From contig WHUZ01000059.1 in assembly GCA_015179045.1 (NCBI GenBank), positions 62,001 to 126,000 of the forward strand: 64,000 nucleotides of DNA, read 5' to 3'. Below the pieces are notes generated by a model. That model worked only from the letters and a program-made list of their open reading frames with translations. It did no database searches and was not told where the DNA came from. Made by a program: the position numbers and the translations under genes. The first letter of the stretch is position 1. Each line of letters begins with the position of its first letter. Shown here piece by piece: positions 34,273-45,228 of this stretch. Origin of the DNA: Kalaharituber pfeilii. Its lineage: Eukaryota; Ascomycota; Pezizomycetes; Pezizales; Pezizaceae.

Positions 34273-35415
34273 GATATAAAGTAATGTAAAGCCACAGAGA
34301 CCAAAACCCCAGAAGAATGCACAATACTGTCGAGACCTCGGGAACAATTTGGGTATGGTCGGCCATCACGCAATTGAACGTGTAGAATGGCCCCCTGTGC
34401 TAAACTCCCGCGACTGCGATATATCAGGTCAACTTCTCTCTGAAAGGCTGAGTACCAAAGGCCCGAATGATAGAGGAACATGGCCCATCCTGAAACATCA
34501 GAAACCATCCAAGCTTCTGAGATGAATGTGAATCCGTGGACTACCAGCAAGACTTCCTTTTGAAGTCAAACTACTATGCATACCCTGCAACGGAGAACCA
34601 ACAAAAAATGCTGAATATGATTAATGGAATACATAATGTACATAGATCATTAGGAGGTACTTAGTTTTTATTTTAAAACACCATGCATATGCCAATATCA
34701 TAAGTAACTGTTCTGGTCCCCTCGCGAATCCAGTCCACTAGCGAATAATTCTTTTTGTACGAGAGGCCCGGCCCGCTCGCGCATCAAACTTTTTGTATAC
34801 GCAGGTGAAAACAATGGAGTTTACACACAGCGTTAGTGACTTTGAATCTCTTCTGTGTAACCTCTCACCCGCGGTCAATGAGCTAAACCTCATAGGGTCA
34901 AAATTCAACTTTCCTTGTAGGGTTAAATTCAACTTTCCTCGCAGGATTAAAATTCAACCTTCCTCACAGGGCTAAAATTCAAGTTGCCAAAAAAGGAACC
35001 GAGGCTGAAGGAGCGAGAATATAAAAGGGGTCGTATCGCGCCAGAAAACTGTAGATAGCAGTAGAAAAAGTAGAGCTCCCGAAGCTGATCGAGCAAGTAC
35101 AATAAACTCTCTTCTCTCCATAGAAACATTAGATCTTCATATGTACATCTTTTTTCTTTCGCGCCTTTTTTTTATTTCCATTAACAAAAAAAAAAAAAAA
35201 GACGTAACCATGCATGTAGGTACAAGCTGTGTGCCAATATCCTTAGCGTCAATGTTGTTTTCCATATTACTATGAGCTTAATGGAGTTACAGTAGTGGCC
35301 AGTATTGAGTTTGTAATAATGGACTGGTAGTATTTCCTTTTTCTTATTAATTATCCTTTTCCCTCGTATAGCATCCTGGCTATTACGAGATTTCTTGTTT
35401 TATTACTCAAAGTGT
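34273..35415. other. Gene-less stretch, LTR-like patch
   Basis: No coding gene. 34995-35150 (ATATAAAAGGGG, then CAATAAACTCTC) has the look of an LTR promoter/poly(A) region, but I could not find paired ends or a 5-bp duplication. The tandem repeat at 34895-34986 lies within it. Confidence 0.35.
34895..34986. repeat. Four imperfect ~26-bp tandem units
   Basis: Units of the type AGGGTTAAAATTCAACTTTC followed by CTCGC recur four times with point changes and one-base indels. Confidence 0.75.
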
Positions 35416-35761
35416 GTGATATTGCCTAGCAACAACCACTTCAACAGGACGAGCACTCGGAAGCCACGTCGCAACCACAACGGCCCCCACTGCGAAACCT
35501 ACACAGATCGAAAGCTCTCAGTGCACTGAGTCTTTTGGTCAAATTTTTATTCCAAAATACCTAACTCCTCAAGTTTCCCCCTTAGGGTAAAGTTTTGAGG
35601 GAATCTTCAGCTCCCCACTCCGTTGCCAGCACACCATCCCTGACTTCTTGGCACTCCCACCATGGACCGGACCAATAGATTCATGGCATTGGGCAGCCCA
35701 GCACCGAAAAACACGCCATAACAACTCTGGCCAAGAGTACCCGTCTCGAGGCCCCACTGTA

Positions 35762-36331
35762 TGGTGCCGGAAGTTTAAAATAACTGACATGTTGTAACAT
35801 TGTTGGACAGCATTAGTAAGCAGCACCATATGTGTGGTGAGCAATCGCGCACCTTTCAGCCGCTTTACACGGTCACATTACATATTGTTTTATTTTATCC
35901 TCGATTTCATTGTGAAATGAATTTCATAGAACTATATTGGGGTGCAGCAAAGAAGTATGCTCTTGAGAACTGCTTCGTATTATGCAGGCATATAAGGATG
36001 GTCTTCAATATGGTACAGAGGCCTTCAAAAATCATGTATATGAGAGTCACTGGCGGGTGCGAGAGGGGAACCCTGTGATGACTAATCCATTTGTATGGGG
36101 CTTGGCATGTAACAACTTTCTACATTTCCTAGAGAGTAAAAAAAATTTGAACCTTTTCAGTTTTACAACGAATGAAGATTCTGTCATGAAAATATCATAG
36201 AATGATAGAGCGTCTCAAATAGATTTTTGATATTTCTACCTTAGTTCATATCAGGTTGGGGTTGCTGATAGGTGTTGCGTTGCGTTGGTTGTGTCGCAAA
36301 TTTCATGTTGATTATTAACTTTCCGGCACCA
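35762..36331. mobile_element. Mariner-like element with DDE fragment
   Basis: Inverted ends TGGTGCCGGAAGTTT and AACTTTCCGGCACCA are flanked by TA on both sides. Inside, the + strand encodes FHCEMNFIELYWGAAKKYAL, matching the segment after the last catalytic acid in fungal Tc1/mariner-type DDE transposases, then AYKDGLQYGTEAFKNHVYES in another frame. It is too short for an autonomous copy. The LINE 5' UTR at 52.5 kb (CCCACTGTTCAAG) shows the uninterrupted site. Confidence 0.82.
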
Positions 36332-36388
36332 TACAAATCTATCGCAGATCGGCTCAGCGGAGTCAATATGTCTGATATGCTTGATGCC

Positions 36389-37188
36389 GTGGGGATGTCA
36401 TCGAACACATACATGCTTGCATAGAAGACCAGAAGACAAGACCAAACTTTGAACCAACAGACAGGTTCCTGGGCGAAATCAGGCGTGTGCATCGCTTCAT
36501 TGCTGCTCTTGCACTAGTGATGAAGACGGAATCATGCACAGAAATACACAATATGCACCTGAGGAAACCCTCAAAGGAAGGGGAATCACAGACTGACTCG
36601 GAGAAACCACCAAAGCTGTCATATGCAGCAGTTGTCTCCCAGAACATCCCGCCAAGCACACCCCCGGAAGGGGACAATTCTGACCGACCTCCGGTGGCAC
36701 CACCCAAAAGCCGAACAAAGTTCACTGCTTTCCAGCACAAGAAAGTGAAAGGGGGACAGAGTACCAGTCCCCTCAAGCAGAAAATGTCCAAGAAACCATC
36801 TCCAACACCATCTCCGAAGCCAATCCTAAAGGAAAGGACACTCCTACAATCCGGTCGTGCAATTGTAGTGCATGGAATTGCGGTGACAAAGAAACTTGGG
36901 AAAGTAAGAGATTGGATGGAGAATGCGAACCCATGGATGGGAAAGATTGTTGCGGCAAGATGGGTGGTGAAGAAAGAGAGGAGGGAGGGAAAGAAGGCTA
37001 GCTCGGTTGTTACCTACCTGGAGGGGGAGGTGGAATCTGATAGCCAAACACCAGCGAAGCTAAGGTTGTCAGGCAAGTGGTACGATTCGTACCTGTATGA
37101 CTGGAACAGAACAAAGGTGGATAGAAAGGGGAAGGAGAAGGCACATGAGGACATGATGAAAGTGGATGATATCCACGAGGACCAGTGA
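36389..37188 (+). CDS. LINE ORF1 protein (RNA-binding type)
   Basis: Open from just after a TGA near 36387 to the TGA at 37186-37188, about 266 codons. Visible parts are an N-terminal TRPNFEPTDRFLGEIRRVHR segment, a linker with KPPKLSYAAVVSQNIPPSTP, a basic Lys/Ser/Pro-rich stretch (KKVKGGQSTSPLKQKMSKKP), and a C-terminal folded segment from AIVVHGIAVTKKLGKVRDWM through ASSVVTYLEGEV and KLRLSGKWYDSYLYDWNRTK. The last part is shared with the ORF1 relics at 43.7, 51.1 and 57.4 kb. Such ORF1 proteins coat LINE RNA. There is no CCHC knuckle. The start codon is uncertain: there is no clear ATG at the 5' end of the conserved region. It looks intact enough to have been under recent constraint. Confidence 0.72.
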
Positions 37189-37387
37189 CCTCGGGGCCTT
37201 CAGAGAATAAAGAGACGTTACTTTTGTTTGTGTTTTTTGTTTTAGGGGACATTTTTGTATGTATTTGTTTTAGTGCCTGTCTCCGGGCCATAAGGACTTC
37301 GGTCCAGGGACCATGCCATGGCTGACAGCTGTAAGCGGGGTTACGTGATATCAAAAAAAAAAAAAAAAAAAAAGGTGATATTGCCTA

Positions 37388-38552
37388 AACAGTGTATCTC
37401 ACTGATGGACTTAACAGGTCCGTTCCACCCAGACTGCTGTGGCTGCAACCTCATACATCCTATGCATACCATTACTGATTATTAAGTATTATGATTGGCT
37501 TATGGCAGGTGTGGCTGTACCGGTTTATGCAAAAGATAGAAATTATGACGTTATCACCAGCATAATATCTCCTGAGCCAAGACATTACAATACTGCCATA
37601 CTGCAGCTGAAGTTCTCACCTTCTATAATACTTTTCTTTTTGAAAATTGCAGCTCGAATAGCCCTCCAGGGCTATGATGAGATAATTATACTAGTAACAA
37701 TGACTTAAATTCAGCTTACATCTCGCTTCTTCTGTTGTTTAATATGTCTTCCTTCAGCTCATATTTTGGAATTTTAGGAAGGTTAAATTACAATAAAAGC
37801 GGGCTATCAACTCTATATTGATGACCTTACCTATAAGACTCCTGAATTTACACTCACTGTGCTCTTTACACTTAGGCATGGCCTTTATACTCGCCATTTT
37901 ATACTTACCGTACCCTTACACTCACTGTTATAGTTCAGAAAACGAGATGAGTCTTGAAAGCACTAAGATGTTAAGTCATATGTACATAGGTTCCTTTTAT
38001 TTTGTTTTGATATTACATGTATAGCAGTCTGAGAATTACTGTAGCTTCAACGTTGAGGAATGTATTAAGCCTAGAGATGCCTCTCCCATGAACGAGGAGA
38101 GAGGGAGGGGAAAAAAAAAAAAAAAATTTCATCACTAAAACTGTGATTCGCGAGCGGACTAGAACGTAACCAAGAAGCATTCCTAGAAAAATACGCCTGT
38201 CACCCATGAAGATCACAGATGAAGAAATTAGGGAATGGAAAAGGTGCATGAGTGGTCTGTACACGCAACGGACAAGAAAAAGGTGAAAACGTAAAAATGA
38301 AAATAAATAAGCAGACAAACCGCCAGCCAGTTACATTATGGCAGGCAGCCACTGTATGACGAGCTCGTCCAACACTACTACACTTCAGCAATCATCCCCC
38401 CACGCACAAACTGGGGGGGCTGCGCGCCGCTGAACATCCGTAGGGGCTCGATGCGTTGCTCCCCGTGCTCCACTGCCCGGCTGCGGACATACTGCCCTCC
38501 TGTCTGTGCTTAGTCCTTTACTGGACATTGATTCGCACTTTCGTCGTCTTCG
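37388..38552. other. Gene-less stretch downstream of the rhodopsin-domain gene
   Basis: AT-rich to about 38.1 kb with no gene seen. A 16-base A-run at 38110 has no tail head. The last 300 bases are GC-rich and probably the 3' UTR of the minus-strand gene. Confidence 0.4.
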
Positions 38553-40625
38553 TTATTCCGTCCACTGCGGATTTGTCAGCTCGCTCTTCACCCTCCCGCA
38601 TGCTAGTTTCGCTCCCATCTCAATGTCAACATAATCCTTTTGGATGATGTGTTCTTCGCTGCTGTGAGGCGTCCCTGCTTCGACTTTGCTGAGATATCCT
38701 AGCCCTCGTGGGCTGGACCGATGGTGCTCGTGTTGCACCGTGCACTCTTCTGAGCTTGTACTGCTGCACATTCGACCGGCCCCCACAGAAGGGCAGTCCT
38801 GCATCTCAGTTTCGCCATCGTCGCCATCAAGGTAATCATTCTCGGTATACAGGTCACCTCGATAAATGTCGCATTTTCCTGGGTATGCTCGCACAAGGTG
38901 GACGTTCCGACCTGCCCGAGTACATGACTCTCGTCTACCGATGGTGCGGCCGCTGCTACCACTGGCGCCGGTACCGTCGCTACTCATGCTTTGGATTTTC
39001 TTGGATTTCCCATAGTACTCGGCCAGTCCTGAACCGTCTGCATCAGAGTTACCTTTGCCATTTGACCGATTCTTGGTGACAAAGCCAAGGGCGATCCCGG
39101 GGGACCGATGTTGTCCGCCGATAGTCGTAATTCCTTCTCCAGCACATGGTTTGGGTTGAATATCGCCTTCGATTTGCGATGCCGGATTTCCAAACCAACT
39201 TGGCCACCAACTGGCCAGCAGTGGCTTTATCGCCGGTAAACAACCACAAATTATAGCAACGTCCACCTCCAAGGCAGACCAGAGAGCGCCAATGGCACCA
39301 TACCCTGCGAGAGATGTGTATTAGCATGAAGTATGCTTCCAAGTATGCAAAGCTAAACAGGCCGGAATTGTAACTGAAGAAAGTGGAAACTGAATTTAAC
39401 TGAAGCCCGAGTTAGGAAGGGAAGAAGAAAACATACACATGTAGTCGGTGGTGTTGTTAGCCAAATTTACATAATATGTCCTTAGAATCGAAACTATCAA
39501 GACACTATACCAAATCAGAGAAGCTGTTAGCTTAGAATATGAACAAGACCGTGCGAAGACTAAGGTTGGTGCTCAGGTATAAAACTCACAATCCACCTAA
39601 CCCAAATACAACAGATACTTGAATCTTTTGCCTCTGGGGAAGCCTGAGCCCCCAAAGCATTCTAACTGGCAATAACAATGTCATAAAGTCGGAAAGCACA
39701 TTCAAGACGGCGGTACTAAGATAAATTTTTGCTGCGTCCATACACTTCAGTTTTATACTAGTGTTGGAGGAGGACATGTTCCAATACACATCAACTGGTA
39801 CACAAAGGAAGGCATTGACAAATGTGCTGACTACTCCAGTTATAAAAACGATTGCTAGAACAAGAATAATGGCGGCTCGATAGTACAGGTCCATGGCACT
39901 GGCGAGGCGGAGATAAAATATGAGGACGGAGATCTTGATTGCTGCTAACGCAGGTGTGTAGACAGTTACCATGATAAGAGTCGACTAAAGTGACGTGAGT
40001 TTCGCGAGTTTGGAAGTGAAGGCGGGAAAGATGAAAAATGTGCTCACAGGTATCTTGCTACTCTTTGACATTTCAGAAGGGATATCCCACGAATGCCGCC
40101 CAACTCCCGTCTTTGTTGCTGTATTACAATGCATTAGGCATTAATGTCGAACTTGAGAAGTCTGCTGACAGAGATATTGTTACTCACACCAGCATATAAA
40201 GAAAGTCATGACGGTTGATATTGCCTAGGAATCAATGTTAGCATTTAAAGTGAATCGTGGATCCTCCATTGATCCTGGTAACTAGCCCTGCCATGGCGAA
40301 CAGCTGCAAGCGGGGTTATGTGAAAATAAAAAAATAAAAAAAAAGAAAGAAAAGATCCTGGTAACTGAGAGAGAGGTCATACCCAGGCTAGTATTGCAAG
40401 CCAGTCCTCCAGGTACATCAAGCCCGCTATTGTCACACGACTATAACACCTCAATATCACCGCGAGCAAGGCCAATGACAAGAAGACCGTGCTTATCCCG
40501 ATAATCAGTGGTGCTAGTGTTTCCGGATTCTCATAGTTGGGTGGTGGTGGAGGTACTGACACATCAAAACTTGGAGACGGCAGTGATGTCGTTGAGGGCA
40601 ATTCAAATATCGTTGTCGTGGTCAT
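38553..40625 (-). CDS. Fungal rhodopsin-domain membrane protein (Pth11-like)
   Basis: Six exons join into 521 residues: 40625-40383, 40224-40188, 40118-40048, 39984-39590, 39504-39437 and 39304-38553; all introns are GT-AG and phases fit. The N-terminus is extracellular-like and Pro-rich. Transmembrane segments follow: APLIIGISTVFLSLALLAVI, LAILAWAISTVMTFFICW, ALAAIKISVLIFYLRL, AAIILVLAIVFITGVVSTF, STAVLNVLSDFMTLLLPV and VSVVFGLGGFVLIVSIL. Family landmarks include GVGRHSWDIP, CVPVDVYW...KCMDAAKIY, LPVRMLWGLRLPQRQKIQVS, WSALEVDVAIICGCLPAIKP. The Ser/Gly-rich C-terminal tail is cytoplasmic by analogy. Relatives in fungi act as Pth11-like surface sensors, but most are uncharacterised. Intron 1 (40382-40225) carries a tail-A stub. 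Confidence 0.93.
40284..40353 (+). mobile_element. Tail-A stub in intron 1 of the rhodopsin-domain gene
   Basis: Tail-A head plus an A-run interrupted by T and G. Perfect duplications GATCCTGGTAACT lie at 40271-40283 and 40354-40366. The stub is antisense to the gene, so its A-run is a T-run in the pre-mRNA, placed toward the donor side of the intron. Confidence 0.95.
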
Positions 40626-42092
40626 ACTTCAAAACTGAACAGGCCTTTGAAATGATCTTGTACGTTTGCACCACCCCCACACTGTTTTTATATTGGCCTC
40701 TCGGTATCTTTGGAACCCCAATAAATACCAAATTCCAAACACAGGTGGTTCCTTCCGCAGCCCGGCTGAGATGATATACGGGCCACTTCGGTCTGTACCT
40801 GCGGAACAATAAGCCGGAAGTCACCAAACAGATTGAAGCGTTTGCAAGAGCAGGATGGATTCAATCAATTGGAAAGGATTCTTACCCGAGTGGTTACTCA
40901 GGAGAACTTCTCGACATCACCTGACTGGAACTGAATTCCTTGGACGGTTTTCAAGAAGAAATCACAGCAAGATAACAAGAATTAACAGTATGCAGGTTTT
41001 TGCAGAAGATGTGGGCGACCACACGAGTTATGTATTGAAAAAGAAATTGGCATTTGCATTTGCCTGGTGGGGGTTTAGAAAGGGACAGAGAGCATCCTGC
41101 AGTACTCTAGTGTATAAGCTAAAAAATAGCGACCAATAGTGTAGGAAAATTGGCATAACAGATGCTTGTCTAGTGCTCTACATGACATGGCCCAGACAAT
41201 CAACTGCTCCGAAGAATGGAATTGTGGAGGACTGGCTGATGCCAATACCGTGGGCAACGTACCTGCTCCTTACAATGGCTGGTTTGTAGTCTACTTTAGC
41301 TATAGCAGAACTTCATACATCTATCAAGCCATTGGAACCCCAAATCCCGTCTACTTGCATTTGATAAACTGTTTTGATGACCTGTTAACAATAAATGTGC
41401 TAGGTGAGAACCTTGGAGCAATACGCGGATTTTGCAGTCGGCAGGGAAGCTTCCAGGGAGCCATCAAGGATGACCGCACCACACGCTAGGAAATCAATCG
41501 GAAGAAATTTCTCCCCTGGCCCTGATGATTGAGGGATCTCCCCTGGAAACCACCACTTTTCAACACCCATCTATCTCCATGAGTTCTCATCCAATGTTCA
41601 ATCTAAAAACAGGAATCGGTTCAAGTGACCCTGGCTATAATGAAGGCCAAGAATCCGACCGATTTTCTGCACTATAACCAGTTTTCACTATAGCGAGGAC
41701 ACTTTCTTCGCCTGTGTATACAAAGAATCTCGCCCATCCCTTCGCTATAGCGAGATTTTCACTAAAAAGAGGTTCATTATAGCCTGTACTCGGGAAATAC
41801 ACTCACCAGGGAAAGTTTGATCCCATTGAGTTGCGATATACGTGGTTAGAGAGTACCCTATTCCAATGCCAATACCAGAGCTGCGAGTCCCATGCCAAGC
41901 GTTGCTAAACCCATACCTACACTCAAACTAAATACCATATATCGCTTACTGATACAAAATGTTAAAATCTATAGTATCCCTCAGGGGATGGAGCAAAATC
42001 CCAATTGCAATTTTCGCCAGGCTCAGCGCTGTGAGACGCGCTAAAAGACTTCAGCCCTGTTTGCAAAATCCGTAAAATCCGCCTAATGACGC
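40626..42092. other. Gene-less stretch upstream of the rhodopsin-domain gene
   Basis: No gene recognised. 41630-41800 contains palindromic words: GGCTATAATGAAGGCC at one end, TTCATTATAGCC at the other and CACTATAGCGAG/CTCGC between. This looks like a small Tc1/mariner-type MITE of about 165 bp, but its exact ends are unclear. Confidence 0.4.
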
Positions 42093-42150
42093 TGGGGACA
42101 TCTGTACGCGGCGTGGGGGGGCCATTTGGTTTGATGACTAAGTACTAGTT

Positions 42151-42205
42151 TTTTTTTTTATTTTTTCACGTGACCCCGCATGCGGCTGTTCGCCATGGCA
42201 GGGCT
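42151..42205 (-). mobile_element. Tail-A stub (55 bp)
   Basis: T-run then CACGTGACCCCGCATGCGGC and the head in reverse. Perfect duplications CTAAGTACTAGTT lie at 42138-42150 and 42206-42218. Confidence 0.94.
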
Positions 42206-42515
42206 CTAAGTACTAGTTATTTAGTGGTTACATGCACAGTTCTTAGTCTCTTTCACTGGCCGCCCTACCACTCCCACTGCTGGTGTTCGCTGCTCCCACT
42301 ATACCAGTTGAACATCCACTGCATACTGCTCCTCACATAGTTGCATATACCTGTTGCATCGGTCGCATGAGATACTCTTCCTTCAGCATTACATTCTGTT
42401 TCTTCCACATCTATTAATTATTTTTATTATCATTGTTTGTAGACTATTGATACATATAGTGAAGGACTAACTTATGATACTAAGAAGTTTCGTTCACATA
42501 TATATAACGGTCATA

Positions 42516-42595
42516 CTAGCCAGTAAAATATGTATTCGGACAGAAGTACTAATGCACATTATGCGCTATGTCCGAATACATATTTTACTAGCTAG
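42516..42595. mobile_element. 80-bp near-palindromic MITE, TA duplication
   Basis: Arms TAGCCAGTAAAATATGTATT and the reverse complement, with about 28 of 29 positions matching, surround a ~26-base centre. TA lies on both sides. Element X copy 2 (about 45573) has the empty site GGTCA-TA-GACAAGTACC, proving the insertion. The arms and TTATGCGCTATG centre resemble the inner ends of the element at 54256-56276. Confidence 0.94.
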
Positions 42596-42849
42596 TAGAC
42601 AAGTACCAGATAAACGAAGTGGTAAAAGGGTATGCATAGGGGATGACTATTCTATTTTAGGTAGGCTATTTCCTTTTGGTTAGACTGATATGTGCTTTAC
42701 CATATTTAGTGGTTAAAGGTGGACAATTTTTTTTTTTTTTTTTTTTTTTTTCTTGATGTGACGTAACCCCGCATACAAGCTCTCAGCCTATGGCAGGACC
42801 CCGGAGGCAGGTCTGTGACACCGGATTGTGGGCCGGATCACCCATGCTA

Positions 42850-43620
42850 CAGTCTACCCTTGCTATACCGGATCCCTAAAATCTGGCACTTTTCGTCCGG
42901 TATAGCAAGGTTCCGGTATAGAATAAAATGCTTGGTAGACAGGGGGGGTGATAAAATTTTGTAAATTCAAATAATTACTGTAATAGGAGATGAATGAAGT
43001 AAACATCAACTTGTTTCACACCCAGCCAAAGACATCAATATGCATCAGTCACGAAATCTAGAAAAATGTCAGGCCTTGAGTGTGCTTGAGAAGCATCAAA
43101 TATGTAAACATTGACTAGAACCAAAATATGCTGAAGAAAAGTTGAATGAATTTGATAAACATCTTTGAGATGAATTGGTAAGATTACTGTACTTTAACTT
43201 AACTTTATATCCAAGGTATCTAATTTATTATTTTAAGCTGACCAGTAGCTGTATCTACTTAGTCAGGTATTTTGACAAGAAGCAACGAAGTGCCCAGTTT
43301 CCATTACTCGAACAACATTGTAGCAAGTGATGGTAGCAGTAGTAGCAACGGCATTAGCAGAAGCAGTGACAGCAGTGGTGGCAGCCAAGTGTGAAATGGA
43401 GTAGTCTAAGATGTATTAGTATTAGCGCGTCCGGTATAGCAAATATTATTTGTATGGAGACAGGGGGGTACTTGTCTGGAGGTTTCTGTCCGGTCCGGAA
43501 TTGTTAGGGCGTCCGGTATAGCAAGGGCGATTTGTATGGGGAACGGATGTTGCAGCCAGAGGCCATCCGGTATAGCAAGGTTTCCGGTATAGCGAGGTCC
43601 GGTATAGCAAGGGTAGACTG
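42850..43620. mobile_element. Pogo-like MITE, copy 1
   Basis: Inverted ends CAGTCTACCCTTGCTATACC and its reverse complement, TA on both sides (42848-42849, 43621-43622). Subterminal GTCCGGTATAGCAAGG repeats occur at both ends. It is 771 bp with no transposase. The paralogous LINE at 54100 has the empty site (AACTACGTATCTATC). Confidence 0.93.
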
Positions 43621-43641
43621 TACTTATCTATCTACACGACT

Positions 43642-44170
43642 TCACCGTGGCTGCAGATGAACAAATGCAGACAGACAGTGGACCAAGCACAATAATACAT
43701 ACAATGGGTTCTTAATCAGTCTCCATTGCATCATCCCCAGCCCTACCCACCTGCTTTCCTTTGTCTTTCCTTCCCCTATCCCACTCATACGCATCCCATC
43801 TGTACTTCTTACCTCCGATGTGTAGAGTCTCTGGTATTTGACTAGTGCTACCTGCCCCTCCAGGTAAACAACAACAGAACTATCATAGTCGCCTTTCCCT
43901 CCCTCCTCTCTTGATCTTGCTTTAACAGCCATCTAGCCCCAGCGATTTTTGTGCCCAGTTCATTATCCGCCTCCAACCACTTCCGAACATTCCCCAGCCT
44001 CTTGGTCACTGCTATCCCATGAACTACTATTGCTGAAGTCGCAGGTCGTAGTTCCGGTTTATTTGGTAAAGGGGCTTGCTCTTTGTAGTAGAAGTAGCCC
44101 TGGAGGCGGTGGTCTTTCCTTTGGCACAGGCAGGTGGGTCTCTCTTCTTAACGCTCGGTGGGGTGGGAGG
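43642..44170 (-). pseudogene. LINE ORF1 C-terminal part
   Basis: Minus-strand frames encode PPTPPSVKKRDPPA-type linker sequence, then AVKARSREEGGKGDYDSSVV, YLEGQVALVKYQRLYTSEVR and DGMRMSGIG. These match ASSVVTYLEG and the following segment of the ORF1 at 36389. Frameshifts separate the pieces, and the 5' half is missing by truncation. Confidence 0.75.
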
Positions 44171-44791
44171 GTAAAGATGGACAATTGACTGATTCCCATA
44201 TAACACTTCTCACCTTTCACTTTCAAATCACTAGTACAAAAAATTAAATAAATAGATATCATGCTATTGAATATTTTTCATTCACTATTTTATCATTATA
44301 TAGCATGAAACTGATTTTATCTATTTATTTTAGTTTCATTTGAGTATTGAACTTGATGCGAAATTTACTACTCGTACAGATGTCCCCAACCAGAGGAATT
44401 CGGCGCTCTGGGGCCACACTACTAGAACTCAAAGACAATCATAAAGAGAGGCGCACATGTTTCGGCATTTAAAAGTGACAAACAAGAGATACAGGAGGCT
44501 GAGCATTGCCCTCCAGCAGTTTGAACAGGATGAAACATCACGCACGTCATTGGCTGTTTTCAGGGTTAATTACTAGTATTCTTTTGGGTTTGATCAAGAT
44601 CCCCATGAAGTATTCATGATTGGAAACGGTCGAGGTACGAAAAAGCAGGACCTGAGCTTGCATAAAGGCGAGAAATTAACGAGCGCGACAAGAAAGAATG
44701 TCAGTGAAAGATATCCTACTCCCTAAACTGTACCAGTTGATCCACCAAGGAGGCATGTATAAGGCAGCGTTTGCGACACCCATCAAGCCAC

Positions 44792-44844
44792 CTTTTTTTT
44801 TTTTTTTGTCACGTGACCCCGCATGCGGCTTCCGGCCATGGCAG
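44792..44844 (-). mobile_element. Tail-A stub (53 bp)
   Basis: T-run, then TCACGTGACCCCGCATGCGG and a head with CTTCCGGCCATGGCAG. Only a 6-bp match AGCCAC flanks it, so the duplication is weak. Confidence 0.75.
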
Positions 44845-45228
44845 AGCCACTAAAATGCGGCGTACAGTAATATTTCCAGGAACGTACCAGTACTCCGGAT
44901 CACTAATACTCTACTCTACCTACTATTTGTCGAAAATCACAAATGAAGTTTTTGTAAGTGCGCTACACTACTACCTATTACAGTCTACCCTTGCTATACC
45001 GGATGATCTCGGCCTGCGACATCCGTTCCCCATACAAATCGCCCTTGCTACACCGGACACCCTAACAATTCCGGACCGGACAGAAACCTCCAGACAAGTA
45101 CCCCCTGTCTCCAAACAAACAATCTACCTCACTTCACACTTGGCTGCCATCACTGCTGCTACCACTGCTGCTACTGCTGCTGCTACTGCCGCTGCTACCG
45201 TGCTACCATCACTTGCTATGGTTGGGGA

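Larger units (their letters stand above)
35429..37374 (+). mobile_element. ORF1-only family-A LINE, complete ends
   Basis: Perfect 13-bp duplications GTGATATTGCCTA at 35416-35428 and 37375-37387 bound the element. Order: a 5' UTR matching those at 10411 and 52.7-52.8 kb, a 570-bp mariner-like insertion, ORF1 (36389-37188), an ~80-bp spacer, the family-A 3' UTR (GCCTGTCTCCGGGCCATAAG), tail A and a 21-base A-run. No RT coding exists between ORF1 and the tail. Without the insertion and its TA it is about 1.37 kb. The bounded duplication shows it moved as this unit. Confidence 0.92.
42729..44170 (-). mobile_element. ORF1-only family-A LINE, 5'-truncated
   Basis: Bounded by TAAAGGTGGACAATT (42714-42728) and TAAAGATGGACAATT (44171-44185), a 15-bp duplication with one mismatch. 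On the minus strand ORF1 (to about 43725) is followed by a short 3' UTR and the tail A whose T-run starts at 42729. No RT intervenes. A pogo-like MITE (42850-43620) sits in the 3' UTR. Confidence 0.9.
42093..44389. mobile_element. Element X copy 1 (TIR with TGGGGACATCTGTACG)
   Basis: Ends TGGGGACATCTGTACGCGG (left) and CTCGTACAGATGTCCCCAA (right, inverted). Interior words match copy 2 at 45229-46144 read in reverse, such as ATACCTGTTGCATCGGTCGC and CAAGTACCAGATAAACGAAG. It hosts a tail-A stub (42151), an 80-bp MITE (42516) and a family-A LINE (42729-44170), which itself hosts a pogo-like MITE. Confidence 0.78.

Noticed and set aside
34708..35131. Possible solo LTR from TGTTCTGG to GAAACA
   Set aside because: No 5-bp duplication flanks it, and no second copy was seen in the window.
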